A stretch of DNA of 64,000 nucleotides. It comes from Tetrastigma voinierianum (taxonomy: Eukaryota > Streptophyta > Magnoliopsida > Vitales > Vitaceae). Under the pieces are notes generated by a model. It ran no database searches and was not told the DNA's origin. It saw only the letters and a list, made by a program, of their open reading frames with translations. Positions 10,141 to 22,580 of this stretch are shown piece after piece. Position numbers and translations under genes: made by a program. Positions within the stretch are counted from its first letter, which is position 1, and every line of letters starts with the position of its first letter. The DNA is taken from NCBI GenBank assembly GCA_016808115.1, contig JAEQBH010002362.1, positions 124,001-188,000 of the forward strand. Direction: 5' to 3'.

Positions 10141-11966
10141 GTGAGCTCAAACATTAAAGTGGATTATAATATATGCAGTAAAATATAAAAAATATTAAAA
10201 TGTATGAGCATTATAAAATCTGTTAAAATATTAAAAACATATAACATTAGAAGAATTAGCATAAGCACAAAGTCAAATACGATATAAACAGAAGAATTAG
10301 TACAAGCTGAAAGTAAAATAAGGATCCTGCAAAAATATAATACCACAACCTATCCAATAGTACAAGAATCGGCAAAATAAAATATAAACAACATTACAAG
10401 GATTAACAAAATGAATCTAAACATTAATATGAGTAACACATAATGCAGATGAAGCAAAGTAGATAATATGAGAAGATAGGGAGTATCTAATGACGATAGA
10501 GAGAGAGAGTGATAATAGCTAATGATGAGAGAAAAGAAATAAGTAAATAAATCAAATCAATAAGTGATGAAAAAGGAAATTCTTGGATCCTAGGAATACA
10601 CATGAAATTGGAAGAGTAAGATTTATTTGTTACACAAAAGTTAAAAGAGGTAAGATAATCTAAAAAAGAAAAAGGAAGACTTATGTGAACTACTAAGGTA
10701 GAGAGAAACATAAGAATATCAAAACATGAAAAGACATACAAGTTTATAAGAAATATTAAAATGCACAAAAATCTATTAAAACACACATAAATCTAAAAGC
10801 ATCGAAATTCAAAAATTATTTGTTACCATGTAGCAATATGGCAATACTGAAATCTGGAATAAATGAATAAAAAAAAAGCCTTCAATGCACACAAAAACTT
10901 GAGAAAGAAACCTATGAATCAATAAACGGGAATGAACTTTTATTATCCATACACCAAAGAGAGAGAAAGGGTATGAAGATTATTAGTGTGAGCACATGGG
11001 TTACTAATGATGTGAATAAAAGGTGGGCAATTAACGGTGTGAATGAATGGTATGATAACCACAAAGGGTGAACTAAAATCAGAAAGTGAAGGCAATGGGG
11101 AAATGAGTGATAAGCCTTAAATAGTGTGACAGAATGACATGCAGAAAAATGAAAAAAAAAAAAAGGAAAATGGGTAGATATGCTGTAGAACATAAAGAGA
11201 AAGAGGGAGAGGCAAATACAAAGAGAATTTGATATGACAATATTTGAGAGGCCATTGATAATATACTAATATAATCAAAATAATGATATGAAATTATACT
11301 AAATAAAGATAAACAGTTATAAAGAATTAATAAATGGGATGAGGATGAAATTGATAGCAAAACAACAAACGAGGAACAAAGCACAACAATAATTTCTGAA
11401 TGAGGAACATAGTAAAAATGAAGAAATGGTCAAACAGCTCCACTACCATATCATTCCTCAAGTCATCCAACGGTAGTCTCAATTGAACACCACAATTAAT
11501 GCCTAAACAATCCATAGACCTCTCCACTAGTCAACACAATCAGCACTCAAAACATTCATTTTTGCATTGGTTTTCAACATCCAACTCCACATGAACTTAG
11601 GCAAATATTCTGGGCATACAGTATGTAGCAAGATAGAAACTAAACTATTGAAAGAAAATATGTACAAAATAGAAACATAATCCAAGATAATATAGAAAGA
11701 TCAAATGGTGGAATATGCTAGAGAGAGAAAACTTAAACCACTAAAATAGGCATATTCAAACTGTCTTCAAAGAATTATTCACCCACCATCCAAAGGAAAT
11801 GGGAATGATGGAAATAAATCATCCCAGGGATAGTAATGAATGAGAAAGAAAAAAAAAATCGTTAAAAAAAACTAGAAAATCACCTGAATGTGATTCTCCT
11901 TCTCTCACTATAATCAGTTGAAGAAAATCTCTTCTCCTCCCAAGAAAACAAGAGGCTCACCCTCTC
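10141..11966. other. A-rich non-coding DNA
   Basis: About 1.8 kb, strongly A-rich on the plus strand. Minus-strand open frames here encode only Ser/Phe/Leu-rich low-complexity peptides and were not accepted as genes. I see no domain, LTR end or structured repeat. It is the left flank of the Gypsy C insertion. Confidence 0.5.
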
Positions 11967-12647
11967 TGTGGTGCTCGGGCTTTGGCCCGTGCCCTAAATA
12001 AGAGGCCCAATACACTAGTTGGTTACAATTGGGCCGGCCCATCAAGCCCGACCTGCAAGCCAAACTTAGGAGCCCGAATCCAAATATCATCTCCTAGTCG
12101 GGAAGGGATTGACATTCCCCGGATGCCATATCCCGAAGAGGCTTTATTTTACAAGTACTAACGAATAGACTCCCCTGGAGAGAGCGTGCGCCCTTCCATG
12201 CCTTGCCGTGAATTCAAAGTAGACAAGCGTTCCTAGGGTCCTGTATTCGGGAAATATGTCTACTTAAAAGATCTCCACTTAAAAGGAAGAACTAGTCTCC
12301 ACGCGCGATATATGCACCACCTTCTCCCTCCGATCCTCCCTTTAAAAGGAAAAACTAGTCTCTGCATGCGAGATATGCGCCACATTCCCCTTCCGATTTA
12401 GGAGGAGATTACCCACTTTCCACGTAAAGCGGATTCCCTTTCTCTCTGATAAAAGGAGGTCACTTCAGAAAATAAGGTATGCCCTCTAGACCGAAATATA
12501 GGGATTTTGGAGAGAAATAAATAATCTAACTTCAGTATCGGAGAGGCGACAAATGGAGATCTCCCCGCCGCTTAGCCGTCTCATGGCAAGCTATCGACAG
12601 TGTATGGATCCGGCGATCCAGTGATTCAGAAGATTCTAGAGACTACA
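11967..12647 (+). repeat. Gypsy C 5' LTR
   Basis: It begins TGTGGTGCTCGGGCTTTGG and ends GAGACTACA just before the PBS. The second copy at 35250-35918 shares long stretches, for example 'gggattgacattcccc', 'aggctttattttacaag' and 'ccatgccttgccgtgaattc'. Small insertions and substitutions throughout indicate an old insertion. Confidence 0.85.
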
Positions 12648-12649
12648 AT

Positions 12650-12666
12650 TGGCGTCGTCTGTGGGA
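12650..12666 (+). other. Gypsy C primer-binding site
   Basis: TGGCGTCGTCTGTGGGA lies two bases after the LTR end. It closely matches the TGGCGCCGTCTGTGGGA PBS frequent in plant Gypsy elements. The exact primer tRNA is not assigned. Confidence 0.8.
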
Positions 12667-12786
12667 AACGCCTAGCAGGAAATCTCAAAGGCGATACGCG
12701 AGAGCCTAGGTTCATCCGCTCCCTAGTGATTTCACCGGCCCTCGTAGTTCCTGTCATCCTGCACCTGATCGCCGGAGCTTGTCGCC

Positions 12787-13498
12787 ATGTCTAGCAACCC
12801 AATTAACCAGCCCGTTAAGGATCAGTTTCTCCGCTAGCTTCAAGAGATGGAGGCGGCTAAAGAGGAGCAGTGCCGCATTGCATGGCCGACCACGTGAGCA
12901 TGCGAACCGCCATGCTGAAGAGAACGAACGCCAAGGATCCGCCTGAGACCTACTGCCGAACCCAAGAAGCTTCCCCAAAGATATACCTCAACCCGATCTA
13001 ACAAGGGCAAAGAGCCCGCCCTACCTGACCATAGCGATCCACCGCCGGGATGACGTTGTTCGTGCAGCTCCCACCTCCGCCACCTCCAACACCCCGGCAA
13101 TGCTAGCTGTCCGTAAAGAGACCACCTCGCCATTCCAGTCGGGCTGTCAGTGGCACGCATTATTGAATTCGAAGAGAGGCCAACAGAGACAGGCCCCATT
13201 CGGAGTTGGCCCTCGAGCATATGCCTACTCGGGTCGGAGGTATGGCCCCCCAGTTTCTACATGTGCAGCACCCGTACGGGGTGCCTCCCGCCCCAAATGC
13301 AGCGTCTTATCCCCCTATACAAGGACCGTACGACATGCTGTCTTCCCCTTTAGGCCAACATATTTTGGATTACGAGCCCCCTCACGGATTTGTCATTCCG
13401 TCGTTTGCTATGTACGACGACTCCTCTGATCCATACGATCATATGTTGCACTTTAACCAGGCAATGATTCTTAACACTGATTCGTACGTCACGTTAGC
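12787..13498 (+). pseudogene. gag: Gypsy C gag, first part
   Basis: ATG at 12787 opens MSSNPINQPVKDQFLR, followed by LQEMEAAKEEQCR. After several frameshifts the frame from 13206 reads LGQHILDYEPPHGFVIPSFA, then DDSSDPYDHMLHFNQAMILN. This is the capsid N-terminal part of a plant Gypsy gag. The reading stops at about 13494, where the Athila A LTR begins. The continuation (NDRLVQGIPTKFKGPTL) is found at 22585 onward, which shows that A is inserted inside gag. Confidence 0.8.
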
Positions 13499-14819
13499 GT
13501 ACCTAATCAACAAAATTTATATTCAAATTCCTCCTTCGTCAGAGCGTAGCTAATGCAGATAAAGGTTCTGTGGTCAACACGTGGATGGGCTTTCTTCATA
13601 CAAAATGATTTGCGCTGATTCAAAATGGTGAATTTTCGCTTGATTTTTGAATTTATAAAAAACAAGTGAGGGTCGATGGTTATGTTAATAATAAAATGAA
13701 GAAAATAAGAAAAGAACTCCCCTAAGCATCTACTGGCTCGAGGTCCTAAGGTAAATGAAAGGTTCCCGGGTCCTTTTCCTCGCGTTGGGGAGGATGATCT
13801 ATAGTCATTTCCCGAACCGAATCTTCATTTTGCTTTTAAAATCTGAACCCTAACATTTTTCCTTTTGAAACAAAGCATTTATTGAGCATAAATGCTCCCG
13901 AACAGTGAAAACATGTCCCCTGATCTACCCTATAGTGACTCATAGAAGACAACTAGCCGAATCTCAGTGGATCTAGCAATAAGTATCCACTGAACCCAAA
14001 AAGATTGCCAAATACTAGTCAATCAAGGCATCTCAAGAGGATTTAAACCTAGATTGAAAGATAGAAACATAAATGCTAATAACTGCTTGCGTTAAAAACA
14101 AGGAAACCAAAATTTTACCTCACTTCCAAAGCCCAGTAGCCCTCCTCTTCAAAGACGATGTTTTAGTTGAACCATCCTCCGAGTTGTCATCCTCGGAGGG
14201 TGTTTGGTTGCCCAGAAAATGGAAAGAAAATGAGAGAAACTGGAGCATAAGAGAAAGAGGCGGGAGCGCTGAAAGCTTCCCGCAAAAATTTTATTGCATG
14301 AAGTGATTGACTGCCTTTACAAGAGCTTGACTGAGCTTTATATAGTGCTCAGAGTCAAGGGAAATTACAAAAAAAACCAAAACCAAAAGCTATTACAAGG
14401 GATAAAATGGGAAGAAACAAAAATTGAAACAACAGGCACAAACACAAAAAGATGACAGTGAATAAAGGGTCGACCAGAATGCTACCGATGAACAAGGTTG
14501 CAAGAACCAAATTTCGCAGGTTTTCGCAGAACCCAAGAAAATTTTTGTCAGGTTTCCATTTTCTTGTATTTTCTACTCTTCTTTCCTTCCTCGGTCTCCG
14601 ATCTCGCACGAATTTGACTCGAATTTTTCGTGCTTGGATCGACTCAACAATTTGGGCATAAAATAGCTTGAAAAAATTACAAAATTAGCCACAAAATGCG
14701 ATCAGTAGAATAGTAGGGACCTTAATGTGCAAATTGGGTTAATTACGTTGATTAGTACACAAAAAGTGCTCAAACCTAAATAAACAGGTTCAAAATAAAG
14801 ACTTTTCGAGCACTAATCA
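13499..14819 (-). repeat. Athila A 3' LTR
   Basis: Matches 21271-22580 along its length, from 'tacctaatcaacaaaat' at one end to 'gagcactaatca' at the other (minus-strand start TGATTAGTGCTC). Shared phrases include 'aaaggttcccgggtcctttt' and 'catgtcccctgatctaccct'. The other LTR has several short gaps relative to this one. Confidence 0.85.
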
Positions 14820-15002
14820 CACCCCAACCTACACATTGCTATCCCTTAGCAATTAAAGAAAAAGAAAGAAAGAAAGAGAGTATACAAAACGATAACAAAA
14901 TGATGTTCACAAAAAATTATTATATTTCAAAAGGTTGTGAATGAGTACGCCTAACCTCGATGAGAATCATCAAAACCCTTGTAGTCACAAAGAGTCGAAG
15001 CT
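14820..15002 (-). other. Athila A 3' UTR remnant
   Basis: A short non-coding stretch beginning 'caccccaacctacac', which on the minus strand forms the G-rich PPT-like end TTGGGGTG before the LTR. It runs to where LTR B starts. Confidence 0.5.
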
Positions 15003-16682
15003 AAAATCAACAAATTTATATACACCCCAGCCTTCTACTACGTCAAAGAGTCAAGCTACCGCAGTGATAGTGGCTCCGGCCGAACACGGATGGGTTTTCA
15101 TCTCAAAATGGCTTGCATCAGTGCATGAAGGTAAGGCTTTCTTATTTGACTCTTGAATCAGGTTTCAAAAACAAGGGGAATGGTTTGAAACCGAGAATTG
15201 TAAAAACTGAAAGTAAAAGGTGAAAAAGTTAACTTTGAAGAATTAGGGTCACCAATCTGGCAAGAGGGCAAACAAGTGTCCTCGGGTTTTATCCTCTCGC
15301 TATGACAAGCAACCCATAGTCCCCGGCATAACCGATCTATGCTTAACCAGCAAACCTCACCCATGAAACAACCTCTATTCGAGTCAATACGTATTATGTG
15401 TAGTTATGGTTCCTTTCATCGTTTAAAACCCTAACATTTAATATATCTCGTAGGTCAGAAGACCATCTAAAGAACAATAGTCCTAAAGCATGGAGAGTAT
15501 TGGCCAAATCAATAACATTAAATGCTATGCAACCCTAATTTGAGAAACCTAACATATAAATATCATTTTAGAGGCTCGTAAAGACCATCTAAAGAACAAT
15601 AGTCCTAAAGCATGGAGAGTATTGGCCAAATTAATGATATTCAATGTTATGCAACCATGTTTTGAAAATACAAGGGCCATAAATACACTACCTGTAGCTT
15701 TTAGTACAAGAGAACAACATGCATATGCCCCACCACCAAGCTAGCTTCCTTCCTCTCAAAGAAAGGAGGCTTAGCCAAGCATCTCTTTGGAGTTGTCATC
15801 CCCAAGAGGTGTTTACAAACGAGAAAGGAGAGAAAGAGGAGAGAGAAGAGAGAAAAGAAATAAACAAAACCTCCAAAATAAAAGACTTTATTTACAAAAA
15901 TAAAAACTTACAAAATATCTTCCACGATGTTTCCAATTGTTACTTAGGTTACAAACAAGAGGGGTTTATATAGGCCTCCTCAAGGTATGAAAATACCAAA
16001 AAACCTATGAAATTGGCTAAGTTATAAGACAATTAAGTAATACACCAAGTTTGGAGGCGGTTTGGCATTAATTACAAAGCATGACGAGGCATCAAATTTC
16101 GCTAGGTTTTGAGGAATTTCCGCTTAACTAGCCAAATCAACAGCCCAGCTTAAAACAAGAAATTTAGCTATATGAGCAATTTAGTTAGCGAAATTTCGCT
16201 AAGCTAGCTAAATTTTTGTGAGTAGTTTAAATCACCTTATTTCGCTAAAAAATGATGCCTAGCTAAACTGGAGTGGTCTAGCGAAATTTGCAGCCATAGC
16301 AGTTGTAAATTCTTTTCGCTTGTTGTTAAATTTTCAAGAATCTTAGCTTAAAATTTTCGAATCCTAGCTGTAAAATTCCCGCATTGGTGATCTTCACTCC
16401 CGTCTTCAACCCGTGATCACATTTTCTTCATTTTGCCTTTCTGGCTTTCATTGACTGGTCGATATCGACTTGAATTCAACTTCATGATTCATCATTCGAC
16501 CCGAGATCGACTCCAAAAGTGCTATAAAGCCCGCAGTAAAACAACCAAAAATAATTTCTAAATGGCATAAGTGCTACTAAGAAGATTAGAACACTACAAT
16601 TGGTATAAAATGACATGATTAATGCGCAAAAGCACTCAAACCCATTCAATATGTGGTTCGTAATTGCACTGGGCATTAATCA
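15003..16682 (-). repeat. Athila LTR B, inside element A
   Basis: A second, different Athila-type LTR: 'aaaatcaacaaa' near one end and 'gggcattaatca' at the other (minus-strand start TGATTAATGCCC). It is closely related to the LTR of element J at 57147-58906, not to A's own LTRs. It contains a two-copy tandem duplication (15460 and 15582, period 122). Only one LTR B is visible within A, so it is a truncated or recombined insertion. Confidence 0.7.
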
Positions 16683-18400
16683 CCTTGCCCAATAACTATC
16701 TCGAGAGAATGAATGACATACAAAATTGAGTATCAAAAGAGCCTCCTTCTTAGTGAATCAACTAGAGACTTCCACCAAAATCTAAGTGTTTGTTTGATTA
16801 GTTCTCAACAATAAACTGTCGAACTGCACTCTCCCCCCAACCAAGCTACTGCATACACTTAGGACACAAACCAATCTAAATAGATCAGGACCCACTCTTA
16901 TTCCACAACTCTTGCGGTTATAGGAGTGCAATGCCGAGGAATCGACCCCACCAAAGTCCATGTAATCTGGGATCCACCGATGACTCCCAACCAATTAAGG
17001 CTTAGGGCATCGTCATAAGGGTCTTTCGAATCTCACTAACTCTTCGTTTCACCCTCGACCAATGATTTCAAACTCCAACAACCTACAACTCGGCTAAACT
17101 CCACCCATCCACCCGTAGCGAGCACTGTCGGTGGCTCCCACCGCCTGGCTTAGGGCACTGGCTTTAAAGGCTTTCACGATAAAACCCCAGAACTGCCGCC
17201 CAGCCATTTTCTTGCAATTTTTTCTTTTTTCTTTATTTTTCACTTCTTTTATTTGGAAGACACATTGGCCTCCTTTTCATGGGGGTCCTTAACCTATTTA
17301 AAGGTAGTCAATGAAACTAGGGTAGGTTTTGCAAAGTTTAGAGGTTAGCAGCTTCTTCAAAATTTCTGTTGTTTAAACCTAATGTGCATAGTGTGTGGTT
17401 AGCTAGAGGTGGAAAAAAAGGGTCGAAAGCAACAAGAATTCAACTAATCATCTACTCAACTAGGCATGGAATCAATCTAACATCAACAGGATTAGACAAA
17501 GTTTCAATTTTCCAACTTGCAGGTAAGGCAAAACCACAAAAAAAATGGGTGCAAAAATGGGTGCAATTTGAATTAAAAAAGTAAGTTATATAGTATAACA
17601 GCTTCACAAAAAGGAAACCAGCAATCCACTAAACATACAAAATGGGCTTGCTCAAAATAGTAACAAAAACATAAATAAATGCCACTTCCTTCGCTAACTC
17701 TCCCCCCTACCAAATGTCACATTGTCCACAATGGGGCCTGGATTGGAAAGTTAGAGAAGGAAGTGCTACCTCCTTGATGAAATGTACTCGTTGTTGGATA
17801 GGAGACTTCACAAGCTTTCCACCGACACCTTATTCACTCAATTTGGGCTTCAAATGACTAAGTTAAGAGAAGAAAAGAGAGAAAAAAAGTGACCAGTTAG
17901 AGAATTTTGAAAATTACATCTTCATCATAATTTCAAAAGTGTTCTTTCTGGATATATTTGGATTCTGCACTCTCTAAGCTTTCCGACGATACCAAAATTA
18001 CCCAAAAAGGAGTTCAGATGAGAAAGCACGCGAAACAAATGGGAAGTGTGGCAACTTCAAGCAGTAGAGGACACGTTAGTTAAGGCGAATTACAATAAGG
18101 TGAAATTCGCATTGCGTCGAAATTGCTCAGACTCCTCTCGCTTCCCGTGACCGGTTTTCTGCATAAAAAAAAATAAAACAGGAAAATCAATACAAAAAGT
18201 GGGGGAAACTGAGGAGCTGCTAATGAAGGTGGAGAAGAGTCTCTGGTACGTGACCGAAAAACAAAATACCAGGGAATTTCGAGAATGTGCAATTGAAAAT
18301 GAGAAAAAATTACAAAAAAAAAAACAAATCTAAAATTAAGAAAATTATGTAAAACTACAAATTACAAACTTAAAGTAAAGCAATAAAAACTTAACAAAAA
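16683..18400 (-). other. Athila B/A 3' untranslated region
   Basis: No coding content. From 16683 to about 17350 the order of phrases follows the J element downstream of its LTR (58907 to about 59700): 'gactcccaaccaattaaggc', 'ttagggcatcg', 'ccacccgtagcgagca', a T/C-rich stretch and a 'gacaca/gacaacgttgg' phrase. The stretch is therefore the long Athila 3' UTR belonging with LTR B. Where B stops and A resumes (about 17.7-18.4 kb) cannot be fixed by eye. Confidence 0.5.
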
Positions 18401-18639
18401 TTGGAGTGGTTTACTTATCAGAAACCAATTCTACTGTAGCCCTTCAAGTTCATGGGAGGCAAGGAGAGAAGTCCATCCATGTCTCGCTGTGAGGTGAGTT
18501 TGCAAGAGAGCTGAGCTGGGCCCTCTGCTTTCTTAAGCACTACTTTCCCGCGGTGGTGCCGGGGAATCACAGCCGAGGGAGTGATCGATGCAGCTAATTC
18601 TTCATCAACTCCGCTTCACCGTCTTCATATCAATTCCTC

Positions 18640-19240
18640 CTATAGTTTCAGATTACCAGGCTTCCGCACTGGGGCTAACCGCACTTCATCCGACACGCCT
18701 CCCGCCTCTCTACTGACAGGCCACGCTCTAGTGGAAAATATTAAGCCCAAAGTCATATTGCCAAAGGTGTTTTCACATGACTCCATTCCGCAATTAATTA
18801 TATTGGGATGTGGCCAAAAATGGCCTCCCAAGTATGATGGGCACTTGGTTAGTGCCCTCTGCCACCGGCTCCGTATCAAGAACTACGAAGTCCACCGGAT
18901 AATAAAATTTGTCTACCTTCACCAAAACATCCTCAACTATACCTTTAGGAATTTTTACTAATCGATCAGCTAAGGATAGAGTGATGTTGGTGCTTACCCT
19001 AAACCTAACCGCTTGTACACCGAGTGCATGGCAAGAAGTCGACACCGGCCCCAAATCCAACAATGCCTTATCTATGCAAGTCCCTCCAATATTGACTGAT
19101 ATGGTGGGGGATCCTGGATCCTTGTATTTCACCGGGGTCTTTCTTTGAATGATGGCACTGACCTGTTCTGTTAGGAAGGGTATCTTGTCAATGCCCGACT
19201 TCTCGACCGCACAGGTCCTTTAAAAATTCCGCATACGCTG
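18640..19240 (-). pseudogene. Athila A protease remnant
   Basis: The minus strand from 19132 reads YKDPGSPTISVNIGGTCIDK and ALLDLG. Later come ITLSLADRLVKIPKGIVEDV, DKFYYPVDFVVLDTEPV and VPIILGRPFLATS. This is the aspartic protease of Athila-type gag-pro, with DLG as the active-site triad equivalent. The segment after DLG has diverged (the usual hydrophobic NLLPYSVY-like stretch is scrambled), which suggests local decay. After GRPFLATS a stop follows and the frame decays. No RT begins afterwards. Confidence 0.75.
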
Positions 19241-19559
19241 AACTCGTTAATCATGTCTAGCAAAGCTGATATCACCCTTCACTTGCCTTAGCACCTCTAA
19301 GATTTCAGTTTAATTGGAGGCCTTTTTCTTACCTTTTAATGCTTGAGGAAATGAAGGAGGTATGCTCTTCTTCATTAAATCTTCTTTTATAACTATATGT
19401 TCTGCCCACTTCCTTTCTTCCGGTCTCTCAACAGCCTGGGTACGTCGATCAACCCGCTCCACTTCTCAAAGTGATGATAGCCTTTACTTCATCCATCCTC
19501 GCGTATTGCCGGCAGAACCTATCTCAATGGACTCCCAGGATTGGCCGAAGCTTAAAGGT

Positions 19560-21180
19560 GGAATCTTCCTTTCACCGTAATTCTAGCGCATTAGTAATCC
19601 CGGTGATGGAATATCAGAGATTATCTATTTTTCGATCGAGATCAATTTAGGAGCCCATCTATCTTTTTTGTTCAGGGTGCTTTCCATGTATCACCTCTGA
19701 GCCAATTGTACATTGATTCCCTTGCTCTTTCCACAAAATCACCTACCACCTCGTCTGCTAAATTCTTAAAATAGCTCGCTTAACAGGGAATGAGGACGGT
19801 GGTGGCTGTGGTCGAGATGAGAACCAAACTCGTCGGTCTCGGCACCGTGGAGCATATATAAGGGTAGGGGATTTGGCTTCCAAGAGAGATGTGAGTCGTG
19901 GTTCCTCCAATTGGGATTATATGTACATATGGGCATTGGGTTGAGGTTTGCTTTAACCAACAAAATTGACCTGATCAAGGAACATCTCTCTTACTGCTGG
20001 AATGGTAGGATACTGCTCACCCACATGCTCAGTTGACTGACAAATGAAGCATAGCTTGGCTCAGAGGGACTTCGCTACTACCCGGGCCTCATGTCAGTCT
20101 TTTTCCTTCCAATTCTTCCACCCTCCTAGCCAAGGTGGATAGCTTTGCCTTCATCTCCATATCCTCTGGAAGTGAGTACATGCTTCCCCTCTGATTTGCT
20201 GTAGGCCTCATCTTATCTGTCTCCCTGGGGTTAGGCTCATCCCATGCTTTGGAAGTTTCAGCCACATAACTGAGGAAATCCATGGCTTCGTCTAGATTCT
20301 TGCTTAGGAAGTCCCCTCCACACATAGTCGGCCTCCACACCGGGCTTCATGGGAGGACATTCCATCATAAAATGGTCGACCAGCATCCAAGATCGAAACT
20401 ATGGTGTGTGAGAAGGATGTGCACGATGGTTTCCCAAATACCTTTCCCAAAGACTGTAAAACTTCTCATTGTCATGGGCTGCAAAGGTATAGATCTGCCT
20501 TTTCAAACTGTTGGTCCTGTGCATGGAAAAAAATTTCTTCAGAATTCACCAGATCTCCGTCCAATTTCACTGTCTCGGCCTTGTGGAGTCGAGAGCCAAA
20601 TCTTAGCCTTATCCTTAAGAGTTAGAGGAAAGCATTTTAGCTTCATCAGGTCCAGGTTGTTAGCACCCTCTTTGAAGGTGTCGCATACTTCCTCAAATTC
20701 CCGGATATGCGAATAAGGGTTCTCACTTTCCATGCCATGAAAAGTGGGGAGCAGTGGGACTAAGTAAGGCCTGACAATCATGTCTTCAGTAGGAGGTATA
20801 ATACATGAGGGTGCACTCACCCTTGGTGGGTGTATATGGTCCCTCATTAACCTGTAAGCATTAGGGTTTCTCTGCACCCCCTGTTGGCTTTGTCGCCCTC
20901 GTGTCAATTCGACCACTATTATCGCTTCACTACGTACTGCTCGTGTGAGCACTAATTTTCCAATCAAGCTTGTAGTGTTCCTCGCCTCTAATGGTGCATA
21001 AGCCGCCAGGCGCAAACACGCATGCATAACCAAAAAGAAAGCAGGGCTACCAAAAAGGTTAATGTTAGCTAGAAATAAAATTAAAATTCTAGTGTATGAA
21101 CAAGATAACCAATCAACCCGTGCCAGTTGAACCGCTAGGGGAAATAAAAGTAAAGGCAAAGAGATTGAATTCACCAACAC
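19560..21180 (-). pseudogene. gag: Athila A gag remnant
   Basis: The minus strand reads LPTFHGMESENPYSHIREFE, then EVCDTFKEGANNLDLMKLKC and FPLTLKDKAKIWL near 20720-20570. After frameshifts come MCGGDFLSKNLDEAMDFLSY and VAETSKAWDEPNPRETDKM (20330-20220). A CFICQSTEH-like zinc-knuckle start lies near 20060, and an NPNWRNH/SWKPNP segment near 19900. These are signature Athila gag phrases in the right order. The long N-terminal extension from 21180 to about 20850 is leader sequence that happens to be open, not gag. Multiple stops and frameshifts make it inactive. Confidence 0.8.
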
Positions 21181-21230
21181 TTGTGATGAGGATAACAGTT
21201 CAACAGCTTCTCACTCAGACTAAGGCACCA

Positions 21231-21248
21231 TCCCCATGAACGGCGCCA
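21231..21248 (-). other. Athila A primer-binding site
   Basis: The minus strand reads TGGCGCCGTTCATGGGGA, close to the classic Athila PBS TGGCGCCGTTGCCGGGGA. It lies about 20 bases after the LTR end, as is usual for this group. Confidence 0.8.
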
Positions 21249-21270
21249 TTTGATTCGCGGCCACGCAGTG

Positions 21271-22580
21271 TGTACCTAATCAACAAAATTCTATATCCTG
21301 TATTCTCCCACGCCAGAAAGGTAGCTATCATAAAGATAAGGGCTCTAGGGTCGAACACAGGATGGGCTTTTCTTTGTACAAAATGATTTGGCAAAGGATT
21401 CAAAATGGTGAATTTTCGCTTGATTTTTGGAATTTATAAAAATAAAGGAGGGTTAGATGGTTGCGTGCTAATAATAAAATGAAGAAAATAAGAAAAAGAA
21501 CTCCTTGAAGCATTGGGCTACTGGGTTTGAGGTCCTAAGGTAAATGAAAGGTTCCCGGGTCCTTTTCCTCGCATTGGTGAGAATGACCTATAGTCATTTC
21601 CCGAACCGGATCTTCATTTGGCTTTTAAAATCTAAACCCTAACATTTTTCCTTTTGAAACAAAGCATTTATTGAGCATAAATGCTCCTGGACAGTGAAAA
21701 CATGTCCCCTGATCTACCCTACAGTGACTCATAGAAGACAACTAGCCGAATCTCAGGATCTAGCACAAGCATCCATCAACCCAAAAGATTACCAACACTC
21801 AATAATCAAGGCATCTCAAGAGGATTTAAACCCGCATTGAAAGATAAATGAAAGCAAAGCGTGCACATTAATCGTTGCATTAAAAAATGTGGAAACCGAA
21901 ATTTACCTTACTCCAAAGCCTCCAAGAACCCTCCTCTTCAAAGACGACAGTCTTTCATAATGTCAATCCAAACACTGAAATCCCTGAGTACTTCAATGTG
22001 CAAACAGCTGTTATAGTAGAAACCCATACAAGAGTGTTATGGAGATCGAAAGCTTCCCGTAAAAATTTTATTGCATGAAGTGATTGACTGATTTTACAAG
22101 AGCTTGACTGAGCTTTATATGCTCGAGTCAAGGAAATTACAAAAAAACAAACCAAAAGCTATTACAAGGATAAAATGGGAAGAAAAAATTGAAACAAACA
22201 GGGCACACAAAGATCAAAAAGGTGACGTGAATAGTGGTTGAATTGTGAATAGTGTCACGATGAACAAGGTTTCGTAGAACCAAATTTCACGTGCCGCAAC
22301 CTCGCAAAATTTTGCTATGCTCCATTTTCTTTGTATTTTTCGCTCTTCTTTCCTTCGGCCCTCGATCCGCAATGCCGAGTTTGACTCAATTCTTCGTGCT
22401 TTGGACGACTTAACAATTTCAAAGATAAATAGCTTGCAAAACTACAAATTAGCCATAAATGCGATCGAGAATAGTAGGACCTTTTAATGTGCAAATTGTT
22501 AATTACTGAGCCATGATAACAAAAGTGCTGAAAAACCTTAAATAAACAGGTTCAAAAATAGCACTTTTGAGCACTAATCA
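21271..22580 (-). repeat. Athila A 5' LTR
   Basis: Pair of the LTR at 13499-14819. On the minus strand it starts TGATTAGTGCTC and ends ...GATTAGGTACA before the PBS. Relative to its partner it carries many short gaps and substitutions. Confidence 0.85.

Larger units (their letters stand above)
13499..22580 (-). mobile_element. Athila-like element A nested in Gypsy C gag
   Basis: Minus-strand element with two related LTRs: 5' at 22580-21271 and 3' at 14819-13499. It has an Athila-type PBS at 21248-21231, then gag and protease remnants. RT, RNase H and integrase are not visible. The internal 3' part is occupied by another Athila LTR (B). ACGT is shared by both flanks (13491-13494 and 22582-22585), probably part of a target duplication. 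The capsid frame of Gypsy C is contiguous across the insertion when A is skipped. Confidence 0.8.

Noticed and set aside
10487..11527. Several minus-strand open frames of 66-101 codons
   Set aside because: Ser/Phe/Leu-rich translations of A-rich DNA with no domain, no start context and mutual overlap.
12754..13353. Overlapping frames on both strands near the Gypsy C gag
   Set aside because: Shadows of the frameshifted plus-strand gag, which has the recognisable capsid phrases.
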